Shown here piece after piece: positions 1 to 14,100 of a stretch of 64,000 nt of DNA. The notes beneath the pieces were generated by a model. The model saw nothing but the letters and a program-made list of their open reading frames with translations. It was not told the DNA's origin and did not search any database. Both the position numbers and the translations under genes were made by a program. Every line of letters begins with the position of its first letter. Within the stretch, counting starts at the first letter, position 1. Source of the stretch: Dysidea avara (taxonomy: Eukaryota; Porifera; Demospongiae; Dictyoceratida; Dysideidae). The stretch is from the NCBI RefSeq assembly GCF_963678975.1, contig NC_089281.1:1545437-1609436 (forward strand), in the 5' to 3' direction.

Positions 1-1149
1 GGTTTGTTTGAATTATACTTCACTAGCATTGGTACCTGCCCTACGTGCAGGACCATCTCCACATTAAAGATTTTAATGCCAGGAAGAGGGACCAAGCATT
101 AAACACCAGCACTGCTCATGTAGGTTTTGACAGGAATGTAGTTCAATTATTCAATGCATCTTCCCTACCAGTGACTTCAACGTGCTGTATAGAACAAACA
201 AAACCTTTGCTGCTTTACATGCAGGACAACTAATGCAACAATAATTAATATATTGGGAACCAAGCATAAATATTAGTGTCCTATATTTGCTGTGTAGCAT
301 GCATGTTGATAGTGCTTTAAAGTACATGATCCTTATGTAGTACATAATATAGTGAAAATAATGAGCATGCAAGGCTAATTAGTTAAACTGCATGCCGCGG
401 TGAGCTAAGGCAATTGTATATACAGTAGACCCTACATTACAGGTGGTGTACACATGGTACAGTTTCAGTTTCTACATGATGTTTACCTTGCAATTTCCAA
501 CTGTCACAAAGAGAAATGAACTTGGGCATAATTTAAAGCCAACACAATTTGCAGTTATAGTTACTGTATGTCAAGTAAAGGTTCAGAACTTGTCCCATGC
601 TATGCACTCTCAGTTCTGATGTTGCAGTGACACATACAAAAACCCAGACAAAAACCCAGTTTTAAAACACCTACAGTGTAATTGACCATTAAGGTAATGT
701 ATGAACCTTTAGAGTGAAAGCATGTAAGCAGGATTATAGTGAAACAGTTGTGCCAGGTCTGATGCAGTTCCTCAGTGTAAACTATGGTATCTGCAAGGTT
801 CCAGTATTATCATTTTTCATATGCACAGTAGTACCTGTCCAATCATGCAAGCTGCCTATTTACTACAGCAGTAATGAGGTAAATCTGAACAAACAGTTTT
901 GCATGTCAGTGCACGCCTACGTGCTTATAATAAAGATGTAGATATTCTGGATACTGGTAAAAGAAGCTTTTATCTACTCTAATACAACACACTAGACCAA
1001 CACACAGATGGATAAATATGTTGGCAATTTGCCTGCCCTATCCCAAAAGTGCTATAGGATGTGAGGCAGTTAAGTGCCAGTGCTGAAAAACTGGGCATAA
1101 GAGTTTGAAGACTTGCATGGAACAGACAGAACAAAAAGGTGCATCAAAA
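1..1149. other. AT-rich non-coding sequence, left edge
   Basis: Presumably intron of RALGAPB. Apart from a partial module copy at about 120-230 (GGTTTTGACAGGAATGTAG) I see no exon, RNA gene or terminal repeat. Confidence 0.4.
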
Positions 1150-1800
1150 AGGTCCCAAAAGTGAAAAAAAAAGTTATGACCTAGGTGGGGATTGAACCCA
1201 GGTTGGTTATAATAGCTTGGGGTTAAGGGAGGTGCATAAATCGCCACAGTTGTTTATCTGTGGTTTTGACAGGAATGTAGCTCAACTTTTCAGTGATCCT
1301 TCCCTACACCAGTGCCTTCATCACCCTATAAAGAGCGAACAAAAGCACGCATTGATTTGCTACAACAACACTCGAGTTGCCAGATGACGGGCGTTTAATT
1401 TCGCTAAAGTCCCGTGTTGATACGTGCTTTGCATGCCAAGATATGATCAGTCGTGTTTTAAAAAGGTGTCAACAAAAAGGTACTGAGTAGAAAGAAAAAA
1501 AATATGCCAACACGTGGATTCAAACCCACGATCTCTTACACGTTAGTCAGGTGTTTTACCACTTGAACAGTATGTGTTGTGGTTTTCAAAGGAATGTTGC
1601 TCAAGTTTTCTCTACACCTTGGCCTTCTACGCACTGTAGAGAATGAACGGAAGCACGCATGAATTCGTGATAACAATCTTAGAGTAGCTGGATGATGAGT
1701 GCTTCATTATCAGCACAGATTGTGTCGATTCGCACCAAGTTTGGTGAGTAAGTGTCGTGACGATCATACGGACGGACGGCTTTTTAGCTTTATATATATA
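1150..1800. repeat. Tandem modules: reverse tRNA-like block plus shared body
   Basis: Two successive units of roughly 330 bp. Each has an A-rich stretch, a reversed B-box-like block (GGGGATTGAACCC near 1187; GTGGATTCAAACCCAC near 1515), then TTTGACAGGAATGTAGCTCA or a close variant. The array ends with CGGACGGACGG and an AT-rich tail. A partial body copy is at 120-230 and a tRNA-like one at 45300-45480. Confidence 0.55.
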
Positions 1801-3293
1801 GATTAGTAATGCATAGAATGTACACTATAATTAGTGAATTGCAAAATACAATAATTAAACATTATATTAACACATAACAAAGACTTAATTATCTAGTTGT
1901 TGGTATGTATTTTGTAATAAGTAAATTATTCAGTATTAATTGGACAACTTGCATTAGCAAGTTTCAGTTGGAATTTACTTCCTAATTCAATCTCAGAGGA
2001 TTAATTATCCTGTTGGGGCACTCATACACCTCCTCATAATCCTAGCAAGAGCTATAGGATACTACAGGATAAAGGAATTTAAAGAAATGAAACTGGAACT
2101 GAACACCAGATTTAAGCATAGTGTGCACGTAATTTTTTTTGTGGCACCTGTATTTCAAATACTTTGTAAATCTCATTTACTAATTACCATTTAAGTGCCA
2201 CAGGGTAGTTCCCTCTTTTGCTACATACACTCTTGTGCAGTATAGTTGCCACTGAAATAATCGCACTTTACTTTAAATCAACATGCAAGTTTGAAATTCA
2301 TGTCATGTACATGCTGGGAACATGTTCGGTAGGTTGATATCATCTAGGTCCCATATAACGAATATATACTTGTGGTAGGATCAGTTCATTGTTTGTGTAA
2401 TATTTTGGACTAACCTTTTATCCCCTTTTATCAAACACATGTGCATATTTCCTGTACTATGATTTCATCACCCTTTCCCTACTCCTGATAACATGTGTTG
2501 TTTTTTTCATCATAAAACCTGATAAGTCCAATGGGAATGTTAAAGAGAGCTGCTATACCTACACTGTACACATTTCAAACTGGCAAAAAGAAATCACTTC
2601 AGAGCAAAGTTTACTTGTGCAGAAGTTTATTACAGCTTGTTTAAATTTTGCATGATGGCTGTTTTTACAAAGTGATGGTTTCGCTCACATGTGGTGTGTA
2701 CAGATAAACATACCGTAGGTATGTACATGGGAACACACACACTACACACAGACACATACGGACACAGACTACACGCACGCACATACTACACACACACACT
2801 ACACACTACACACTACACACGGACACACACACTACACACATTTTTATGGAAACAATATCAGGAAACCAGGCTCATGCCTGGGCTCTGGGTACACACATGG
2901 CTTAAAAATTTAAAATACTGAAGGCAACATATACAAATATAGAGTTGGAGAATCCTTTGTAATGCTTAGGGCATTTGTATTTCTTAAGGCGATGGTAAAA
3001 TGGTCACCCATGACTACAATTAGTCATGGTTATGCTAGCTTATGGCATGATATGCATGTGTGCTCGAGATATTACAACTGGTATAATAAGTTGTAATAAT
3101 GAGAGTACCTGCTATCCACTTGATTATCACAATAAGAATACAAACAACATGTGACTGTTCTATTAGAGTGTTTACAAATATTAAGAAGTGGTTCAGCCAA
3201 TACTAGGGTAATGAGCTCTGCTGGGCATAAAGTGTTGTAGCATGTGGAAAAGTTATCCATTGGCTATGAAGCACAAAGATTTACTTTAAATAA

Positions 3294-3754
3294 CCCTTTG
3301 GCCCCTAAAGCCAATATTTTGGCTTTGGTTCTTAAAAATGAAAGTTATTTTACGAAAAATATGCGTTTTGACATATAAATTTTGGCTCCTGTTACTCCAT
3401 GTAGAAACAACCTATTCCTTCATGGTTTGTGTTAAACTACTCACAAAGGATAGATCTACAACATCATATAACTTTTACTAACCTTCTTTATTCCGTCTCT
3501 CCTTTATGACAGGTAGTATCATAGCAATTATCGTCTTAAAATGGCCGAAATTCTTTCAAATGCATATTGGCCTTACTATCGCGCTACAATGTTCGGATAA
3601 AGCTTAGGGTATTACCCATATACCACAGAGTAGCGTGGTCCAAACCGTATATTCATAGGATATTTTATTTATGAGATATGTGCGTTTGAACGCATGCATG
3701 TAACAAAAGCCGTTTAACGGAACACTTTTCTTTATTAACATAGGGGCCAAAGGG
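3294..3754. mobile_element. piggyBac-like MITE, 461 bp
   Basis: Inverted ends CCCTTTGGCCCCTAAAGCC / TAGGGGCCAAAGGG with TTAA on the right (3755-3758) and ATAA on the left. CCC-type ends at TTAA are typical of piggyBac. An 80-bp left-end fragment with intact TTAA lies at 34675-34757. Confidence 0.75.
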
Positions 3755-3871
3755 TTAAAATTAACAGCCATTCCTGACTGCTGTAATGAGTTACTGACTG
3801 CTCTATTAGAGTATATCATGATGTAATTTTCACAAGCAACAATTCGTGTTACAATAAAATGTTTCTATGGT

Positions 3872-4672
3872 TACCGTAGATTCTCTAAAAATTCGGCAGA
3901 AATAAATTAATTCCGTTCGTGTCTGGCCGAACAATTAGGAAAAAATGTACCAACCTGGTGCTATAGTCGAATTTTTAGGGATCTATCCCTATATAGTCTG
4001 CACGCTTCATGGCTATGTTATTTACAATCCGTTTACTGCTTACTTTCTGGATTTCTTCCTACAGGGACCAACAGGAATGCCTTGAGGCGGAGCTGACGAT
4101 ACCACAACACTCACTTGGCCGCAGCGCTACATACTATGATTGCCAAAATTATCCAGGAGGGATGGTCAATGTCATTACTACATCGCTTTTGAATACAATC
4201 ACCCAGACGTAATATTAAGGATTTCAACAAGTAATAAAAAATAGAAACCACAATCAATAATATTATTAAACTATCTTGTGCTACCAGATGCTGCATGAAG
4301 TGTTCCATGGCTTAACAAAGCGTTATCTGAGGGTGTATCATGTAACAAGGAGATGTGGGGCCAGGAGAGATTTTATCCTGTGGATAGAAACGAAGATCGT
4401 TTTGCAGTAGCCGTGATGTCACACGATGATATCGTTGGGTACGTTCCCTGAACAATTTCACACTTGGTGCTTCATCCAGCATCGAGGTAGCATATTGTGT
4501 GAGGTCACTGGGAATCCTCAGTAGTCAAGAGACCTTCGTCAACTAGTGCTACAAGTGCCAAAAAATTAGCACACTTATAATTATAAACTTTCCTGCGCTT
4601 GCCGAAATTTAGAGCACATTGCGTTCAAAGCCGAATATTTAGAGATGCCGAAATTTTAGGGAATCTACGGTA
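3872..4672 (+). mobile_element. TIR transposon remnant with a HIRAN-like coding fragment
   Basis: Ends TACCGTAGATTCTCTAAAA and its inverse near 4650-4672. A frame at about 4351-4450 reads DRNEDRFAVAV then DDIVGYVP, resembling the N-x-x-D-x-x-AVAV ... IVGHVP pattern of HIRAN-like domains found in invertebrate transposon proteins. The frame is broken upstream and downstream. Superfamily is uncertain. Confidence 0.6.
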
Positions 4673-5170
4673 TTGTCAATGTCAGTCATAGGTAGGAGTG
4701 CTGTGTAGTAGCTACAACACTCACATACAGCAGGACCATCACAATTAAGCAAACTCTGAATGCCAGAAGTGATTATTCTATTAGAGTATTTTAACTAACA
4801 CTGTTGTATGTTCTATTAGAGATAAATGAACACGGGCTTCACTTATCAGAACAATTTAGTGATAGAACTGTTTGGATAATGGAACAGGTCCCAGCAAACA
4901 TGTAGGTATGTGGTACTAACTTGGGGGTGAGTGTATAGCCACTGTTTGAGTCTGACAAAAGTTTTCCTTTGTAATATAGAGTGGAACCTCTCTTAACAAA
5001 CTCTCCAAATTAAGGACACACCTCAATTATATTTTTGTCCGAACACATTTGACTCCAAACAGTTCTTCCTCTGAAAGAGAAATCAGTAATAATGGACCAA
5101 AATTTCTTGAACACAAAATGTACTGAGGTATCCATTGTGTGGTACAGAGTGAGTGTATATAAGTGTTAAC

Positions 5171-8100
5171 CTGCTTCTCTATCAGTTGTACAAACTCCTT
5201 GTGTTGTTCTAGTGACTTCTCATCCAGTATGTCATCCAAACTAGGAATGGAGTAGTCCCTACGAGATGAACCATTAGTGACTGCCATTAAGACAATGACA
5301 CAACAACATACACACTACACATGCTAATACATAATACAAAGCTATTGTTCTAGCTGTGTTCCACTGTGTACTACTCATGTGTTTGAGTCAATGCAGTATC
5401 CAGCAGGAAGCTGTACTATGTCTCACAAGTGAAGTGTGGCTAAAGTCCCACTTAGCCATCCTGAACAGTTGGGTATTTTCTTTCTCAGTCAACACCAGGT
5501 ACCCATTGATCCCATTACCATGTAGCAAGATGTGAATAAGTGTCTTGCTCAAGAAAACAACAACTGGGCATCACAGATGATCAAACCTGGAACCTTAACA
5601 AACAGCAGGCCAGTGCTCTAACTACTTGGTTATACTACCTCACACTACACACACAACACTTACGCCATGACAGTTGGTTCATCTTCCATCCCTTCAGGCC
5701 ACATCTTATGATCCACAGAAGACTTCATTGTGACGTCTGGTTGTGGGAGGGGTCTGTCGACACTGGCTAAGTTTTGAGGATTAGGCTGAAATAGAACAAC
5801 ATTATCGTCATTATCACATACTGAATCATTCAACAATAATTATATGTACTAATGTAGTGTATAACAAATTGTGACGGTAACTAAATTTGGTGAATGTTAA
5901 ATTTGGCGAATTTGGCAAACATTATATTTTCGTGCTGTGTGTCCAGTGTCCAAGCTTTTGAAATTGGTTTAGACAAGCCGTTTTGTGGGTACTTACAAAC
6001 TTAAACACATGGCTCCAAATATGTTAGTTGGTATGGCTCATGACAGAAGTTGCCTGCTGTAAGACTAGACTCGATTAGTGAGCATGGCTCCACCTAAACT
6101 GCCAGACAGCGGATTTGTGCACACCCATTTATAAATAAATGGGTGAGGTTCCACATTTATCTACAGACAGAAACACATAATCCTGATAAGTGGGCGTGTA
6201 CAATGAAAGAAACTGGGCTGCAGCAGGACTAGGTTAACATAAACTAATTGATCCATTACACACGTGATCCAAATATTCTATACAGCAGGCAGATGACCTG
6301 ACCTAGTTTCAACTGTGAAAGTGACCAGGTGGTAGTCAGCTTATTGATGCATACAGTGACTGATCATGACTAGATCACAAGGTAGACATTTCCACACAAG
6401 AAGAATTCCACAGCATACATGCTTGTCTTTCTGTCAGCTGATAACATGTATAACCCTGTGTGCAATTGCCAATTTATCAGTAAAAATGAAATTACACAAC
6501 TATGAGAGCATTTCGCTAAATTGATCAACTTTTTTTATTAGCAAATTACTGTTTTATAGCTGAGCGATAGTACAACTATCACAATCATGATTTGACAGTA
6601 ACTACTACATCACGATATTACTAGCAGTCATCCAATTACTGTTAGTATTTGGATATCCAATTATGTATCGATAGTATCACATATACAATCCAATACAAAC
6701 TACATATTTGCTTTTCTAACATTCCATTGGCAAAAATTGCCATTGTGTTCTCTCTGTATTACAGTTATCTTTGTTTTTCATGCTGTACTGGTCTTTTACA
6801 ATTCTTCTACGTCAACACTATCACGTTTGCTTCTGTTATCCATGTGTTTTTGAATATTCATAACCTCCTGATTAGTTTGGCCAATATTTGTTGTTATGGT
6901 AATACTACTGTACATTTGAAACCTCATTTAAAATGTTATCAATGGAAAAACGCCTCCATATAAGGACAAAGACTTTGGATGGGAAACTGTACTTTAAAGA
7001 TCATTGCTCTCTTACTGTATCAAAGAGTTTTTCAATAAACAGTTACATGGCTTCACAGCACTATTAAATATTTGACAGGTGGTTCATGTTAGCAAGGTAA
7101 GATATACTACATGGATTATGCTTATTGTCAGGATGTAATGGAAGCAAAATGCCACCCTCCACCATCATAGACTATCTGCTGCTATGATTTAAGGGCCACA
7201 ATGGGTTGGGACCAAACCATATAAGGGGATGTTTACAACAGGACAAAGGTTTGGGGATTATCCACACAAAAAGGTTTCAACATATTCACACTTCATTATT
7301 GCAGGGATTAAACATCATGTCTGTTTACAATAGCATTAGAATAATTCTCAGGTGATTTCAAACACACATAAAATTCCCTTTCTTTACACACCAGTCAAAA
7401 TAACAGCCAGCACCTAGACTAGTGTTATTGCACTATTTCCTTATACACAAGACTGGGTAAATGGATTGTAAAGTACAGCCCTTTATTGTACAAATTTTAC
7501 CTGAAAACTGTGATCACTTTTGGTGGAGATGTTAAGGGAAAATTATATGACCAGGGGGTAGGATAAGCCCACGTGAACTGAAAATGGAATTACATAAGGT
7601 CCTTAGCACTACTAAAGAAATGGATTATCTCTCTTTAGGAATATATTATATGTCCACTGTAGTTGATTTCTTCATAACACTTTTGTTTTTCTTCACGAAA
7701 ATCACACCAAAGTAAAGTACAAACACAGCAGATATCAATTATTTATTAAACCTTATCTAACCTACCAGTATACCGATTGATATCAACATGCATAAACTCA
7801 GCTCTGATCTGATTATTGGTGGAACATTACTCCTCGGTATGGTGATGTACGACTATCATCATTTAGTCCAAACATAGCTAAGGTGTTTTTCATGACTTCA
7901 TTAAAAAGACCACCTCATTATAGTGATCATGTCAAGTAGGTCCCAAACATAGCTAAGGTGTACTTCATGACCTCATTAATAAGACCACCTCATTATAGTG
8001 ACCATGTCAAGTAGGTCCCAAACATAGCTAAGGTGTACTTCTTGACCTCATTAATAAGACCACCTCATTATAGTGACCATGTCAAGTAGGTCCCAAACAT

Positions 8101-11100
8101 AGCTAAGGTGTACTTCATGACCTCATCATACACTACCTCATCATACACTACCTCATCATACAGCACAGTAGTACTGTATAGTAGGGATGATGAAGGTTCG
8201 GGATAAAAAATCACCCAAAAAGCTTTCCTTCACAGCAGTATTGGTTAGGTACATGTAATCAAACCCAAACATATCTTCACAATGCCTAACACTTCCAACA
8301 AGCCTCCATAAAAAATTCTAACTAAAGTTTTTACTGCCGGACTGACCAACTGATTCTTTCAGTTGACAACTCAGCTACAGGTAATGTTACAGGTTTTACT
8401 GTTTACCAACAGGCCTGAGAAATGCCTACCACAGCAGCAACAATGGATGCATCATGCTCCATTTCTTCCTCCACTACTAAATAGGTGCTGATTTTTTGGA
8501 TGGCTTCTTTGTGCTGCCTATCACAGTTAAAATGGCCAATATTTCTATAACAAATGGACTGATTGTAGAGGTGTTTCTCATTGTTTGTTGCGCTGTGTAA
8601 CTAGGCAGAACATAGCTGAAAACAAGTGTAATGACCACTTAGTTTTCAGTAATTAGTACTTAATAGTTGAGGCTTTTATCAGATGCAAAATTTGTTTAAT
8701 GACATGTTACTATTCGTTAGTTTGTATGTGCACGTTCACCAGTCATTAAATATGGTAAGTACAACAAATATGAGCAGGGGGTCATAGTAATGAAACATTT
8801 AATCTCCCCATGGCAATATAGTATGACTGACCTTCAAGTGAATTAAATTTCTACAAAATAGCTGCAGGTGTAGGCGGCTTTCCTTGTTTCAATACTTAAG
8901 ACCCCCTACGTAAAATTCCCTGTTATTAATAAGACCACCTCATCATTGAGGCCATATAATAGGTGTTAATAAGGTTTCACTGTAGTCTTATTAGTGAGAC
9001 AAATGAATCAAATCATATTTCAAGCCATAATTCTTCCATTATCCTTCATACAAGTGTACAGACAGCTGGACGGCACTAAGAAGTTACTGACCAGTTAACA
9101 AACCACCAGTAGCCACTTAGTACATACACTGAATGAGGTAGTTAGCTAATGGGGTGGTGATGCTTCAAGCCAGAAGAATGAAAGGTACTATGATCTGTGA
9201 TTACTCATTAAATGGTGTACCTAACAGCCATCATCCTTGAATGATAGCTGCACCAGCTTTAATGTCAGCTGAACACCAAACCACACACACGCACGCATGC
9301 ACGCACGTACACACACACATAGGTGTAGGAAGTAGGGGACCCATGCCCCTCCCCCAATAATTGGTCAGTCTATCAAGCCCTCAACTGCCTTCCTACCACT
9401 AAAGTTTCAGATTACTCTACAATTCACCTTTATATCTAATCAACAATCTATGAAACTATTTGCTTGCACACCTGACTCCTCAGCAACACTTCAGAACAAG
9501 AACAACAACCATTTTAAGCACCTCTAGAATTAATTTTGTATCGTTTAATAGGAATGTCAGAATGCTATAGATGTATGGTGTGACCGATAAGCTACAGAAG
9601 TGAGTGTATATACACTTCTGTTGATTTAAGCATGTTTTATTGTCAAACTTTCTCAGAGTTAGAGTTTTTAAAAATTTCCTGGAGAGATGGACCCCAACCA
9701 TGAGGCCATGAGGAGCTTGCTACACCTATGACACACACACACACGCACAGCAAAGCCTTCAGCTACCGCTAAGTGGTCATGCTGCCCAGTGGCCAGCACT
9801 GGGGCACCTGTGCGCTACTCAGGTGCTATGAGTCAGCGCAGGCATGCCCTCCTGGGGCAGGACTAGTAATCCGTAGGAGGCTGTATCATGTCTTATAGTT
9901 GAAGGTGTGGGCACCCAAAGTCCCAGCTGCACCTTCACCCATGGTGTAAGACATGGACAGTTCTGCATTTGCTTCCCCAGTTTACACCAGGTACCCATTG
10001 ATGTTACAGCTGGGTGGGCTGCTTTCCCAGTTGACGCCAGGCCACCAGGTCCCCATTTTAACAGCTGGGTAGACTGGAGCAATGTGAGTAAAGTTTCTTG
10101 CTCAAGGAAACAACAACACCAAAGTGGCCCAGCTAACCACTTGGCTAAGCTGCCCCCCACGCAAGCATGCACACACACACACACACACAGTAATTATTCT
10201 AGAGTTGACATACAGAGGGGGCAGGCACAATAAATGTTACAGCATGTGTTTAGTATCAAGTGGAATTTAATGGTGTTTTGGATACAGCAGATAAACACAC
10301 CAACACACTACAAATACAGATAAAGACGGATAAACACACCTCAGTAGATCTTGGATAATAGCTAAACTGTTGTATCCAGACATGACGACCAGTTGGATTC
10401 CTGATCACATTAGTAACAGTTGGTAAAGCTTCATCTGTAGAACAACAAGACAAGAAATCAGTTAGCATTCCTGAGAAATGGAACAAAGTCCAACAACTTC
10501 ACAGAAACACAATTTCCTTGTTATCCATCACTGTCAGGATAATAAGTTGTTAGGGAAATGATGTGTTTTCTAGTTAGAAATCATGCAGCATTTTCAGTAT
10601 TTTCACAAGAGTACAAAAGAGTACGCTAGGGGGGAGAGGGTAAATTTCCCTGTACACCCTTTAAAATGTTGATCTTGTAGCACATAAAGAAATGCCAGTG
10701 ATTTATATAGCTACTGGTATTCAGTTGGATGTTAATGGTGGTAGAATTGCTGAGTTGCAGCTGAAGCCATATGCTGCTTTGAGGAATAGCTACGTACGTA
10801 TGTAGCCAAGTAGTGTACACATAATCAGTGTTGTTACTGTTATCATTTCTGCATTCACTATCTTCTTCAACCATTAGAATAATAGTATTCACAGAACGTT
10901 GATTATCCGGAGCCTTATACTATTGTACAGTATATCAACATTTGTTAACAGTACGATTTTGAATAGGAGGGAGAGGAGGGGAACAGTAAAATGAGTACTC
11001 TTTGTAGGTTTGTGAAAATGCTGAAAATTATGGATGATCGCTAAGTGAAAATGTGTATTAATAATCTTTAAAACAAGGAGAGGGTCACCTTCATTTTCAT

Positions 11101-14100
11101 ACAGTATTGTTTGTTTAAGAAAATAGAACATAAACCCTGTTACATGTAAAAAAGAGAATATTAATCACACATCAGGATCTGGAGGTATTTTAATATCTAA
11201 CACATTTTAATTGCTAATAGGAGGTATAAGGTCTTAAATTTCAAGTGGGGGAGGCAACTTGCAAAAAAAAACAACATACTGTACACACGTACCACCACTG
11301 ACAAATGGTTCCTCTAATAGTCCAATAATCACGCTACTGTCAAACACAAAGTACCTGAACATCACATCTTCCTGTGGACAACATGTTTGTTACCAATAGC
11401 AACCACACAATATGATAATAACAAACAACACAGTCATCAGAACATGATGTACACATAAAGTACATTTCACAAAAGTGTGTAATGTGTGCCAGTATGTACC
11501 ATATTCACTTGGTTAAACACTGCACCTTCAATAGTAGTAACAACTGATTTTGAGAATAAGGGCTTCACCATGGTTGTTGGGCATCGAGTGCTGGTCAAAT
11601 TTGAATAGTTGCCACATCAATTTTTTGAACTAAGGTAATAAACACTGCGGCGTTTAACCAAGTAAATGTGGTATAGCCGGAGGCTGAAAGTGACTTTGGT
11701 GAGTGAACAGTGTTTTGCCAAACTAAATTGTTTGTCCAACACAAATCTGTATTAGCTACTAAAAAATTCACTAAACTTTTCCTTGCCAAAATTCAACGGC
11801 AGTTAATTTGCCAAAGTTTCTTCCTGCTAAAACATCCAGCTATACAGTAAGTGTATGAAACTTCCTGTCTGTAGTATACCAAACCTTAGGGTCACTAAAC
11901 ACCAGTAAATCTGTCTTCATTTAAACTCAGTTGTGTCTTACATTAGACAGTGTGAATGCCCACAAGTATGCACAGAGGAATTACACACAACAACAAGGGG
12001 GTGTCATGTCAGCTCACGCTGTAGGTAGATCTGCGACCGCGGTCAAAGTCTTGACCAGGGAAAATTCCACCTTGACCCTTGACTTGCAGCGTTTATTGTC
12101 TTTGACCTGTGACTTGAGCGTTTCTTGTCGAAATTTTGACCTCCACTTATTTCTCTATTTTCCTATATGCACCTGCGCTTGTAACCTAGTATAATATTTT
12201 CTTAGTGCGTGCTACCAGGAGCTGGGAGAGAAAAATCATTATAGTTACGGCAAAATGCCTGTTGGAGCTTTAAAACATCTTCTTGGAGATCCTTACTTCT
12301 TGTGAGTTACGTATAATTCCGTAAACTTGATAATAGCTATGTATAGTTTTCGATTGCGGGTTTCAAACCTGCTGTATCGTCTTGACCCTTGACCCACTGT
12401 AAGAGCTATTTTGTGGCCTTGACCGTTGACTTAGAGTTTGACTGCGGTCGCAGATCAACCTACAGCAAGAGCCTGAGTAACACCCCATTGCAACAAGGAA
12501 AAATATTTCAAAAGAAATTATCTACAGAGAAAATCCCATGAATTCCACTTGTTCTGATTGTCATGATACTACAAAACTTTTAAACTACGTACTTTCTTTA
12601 TCGGGAAGAAACTTTTCATTAAATGGAACCTGATGATATGGACCAACCAATAATGTTATAAGACGTCCCTGTAGTTAAGCTCTAAACTATACTGTACACT
12701 GCAATACAGTTGAACCTCTCTTAACAAACTCCCCGAATTAAGGACATGATAGAGAAAATCTCCATAATAAGGACAAAAATTTTGGTCCCAACTGGTCTGG
12801 TTAATACATTATTTACCTCTGAAAGAGGAAAACCTCTATATTACAGCAAAAAGTGGCCAAAAATTCTGGGTCCCAAAATGTCCACAATATAGAGGTTCCA
12901 CTGTAAATTTCCTTTAATACACCCATACAAAATTTTTCAACAAGTGAGACTTGCTAATCAGGTCACTGAGTCTGGCACTAGTAAATGTGTCATTTGTGTG
13001 TACATACTGACCTGCCCCTAGTGTAGCCACCTAAATGTCAGTGTGTAAAAATGAGGTCACTACTTAAAGTCCCCAAGTGTAACTAATAAGAGGCAACCTG
13101 TTCTAGAACAATTGAATTTCAGTTGTGAAGTTGACCCACAAATTATCACTGAATATTACACAAGTCACTAACGGATTTCCTGTCACTTGGCAACTGAGCA
13201 ATAATAGACTCTTCTGTGAGTAAGGAAGAAGATGCCTCAGGACCACATGGTAGAGGAAATGATCCCTAAGGAAAAAAAAGATTTGTTTATTGTAGTCATC
13301 ATTTTGTTGAGTGTAATGGTTAGTAGTAGGCTCCAAGTCTCAGACCTCTATCTCGCCTCCTGTTTTTACATAGCGATGTCAGTGGTTGGTGAGATATGGT
13401 CTGGTGATGTTGTGCTTTCCAACAATATTTGGTGATTGATATTTGCTATTTGTTGGCATGGCAGAACATAAAACTTACTGCAAAACTTCAATGACACTGA
13501 TATTGTTGCTATAGCATTTCCTATGGTAACTGTTTAACTATGAACACATCTTCCTTTACAGAACTTCCTATCTCGCCAACCAATGTAAAAAAAAATTAAA
13601 AAACATGAGGTGAGATAGCAGTCTGGCCACGTGAAACTAGTTGGCTCCAAAGTGACACGGAATAATTGTGTACAGCATAAGAAATTGCGAGATGGAACTG
13701 AATACAAAACTGGCTGTATAATTAGAGAGTTTTTTAAAATTAAAAGTGTTTATTGGACAATTATTCCTCTAGGGACCTGCAAGGAGGCTAACAATAAGCC
13801 TGTGAAGAAGGGAGTCAGAAACCTGTAACTGAAAACTATGCGCTGAATGCAGAGAAAAATCCCAGGCTAGGTGGTGACTTAGTCCAGACAGCTTGCAGTC
13901 TAGGCAAGTGACCAAGGAGCCTTACAACCTGGGATCTGGGATTTCCTCTACATTCAGCCAGTACTTAAACATCTTGACTTCTCAGTTAAGGGTCAATTTA
14001 TTAAACTATCCCTCTAGGGACCTGTAAGGAGGCTAAATTCTCTGTTTCCCATCCACCGCCTGCATCTGGTTTCTGTCAACTCTAAAATTTAATATTCCGC

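Noticed and set aside
1500-1580. Functional tRNA gene
   Set aside because: B-box and part of the arms are present, but the acceptor stem does not pair and the anticodon arm is poor; treated as a tRNA-derived repeat module.
1-4977. Remaining RALGAPB exons with the RapGAP-like domain
   Set aside because: Minus-strand reading found no segment matching the expected C-terminal region; only repeats were seen.
6649-6963. 104-codon frame with membrane-like composition
   Set aside because: Lies on a TIR element copy and simply reflects T-rich sequence.
9819-10233. 121- and 108-codon frames on opposite strands
   Set aside because: Both are translations of a tRNA-derived SINE.
13173-13265. Alternative exon end using GTGATA near 13151 joined to an acceptor at TTCAG (11350)
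   Set aside because: In phase, but the GTTAGT donor at 13172 with the CCACAG acceptor at 11372 gives the better match to the family (MFRYFVFD); kept as an uncertainty.
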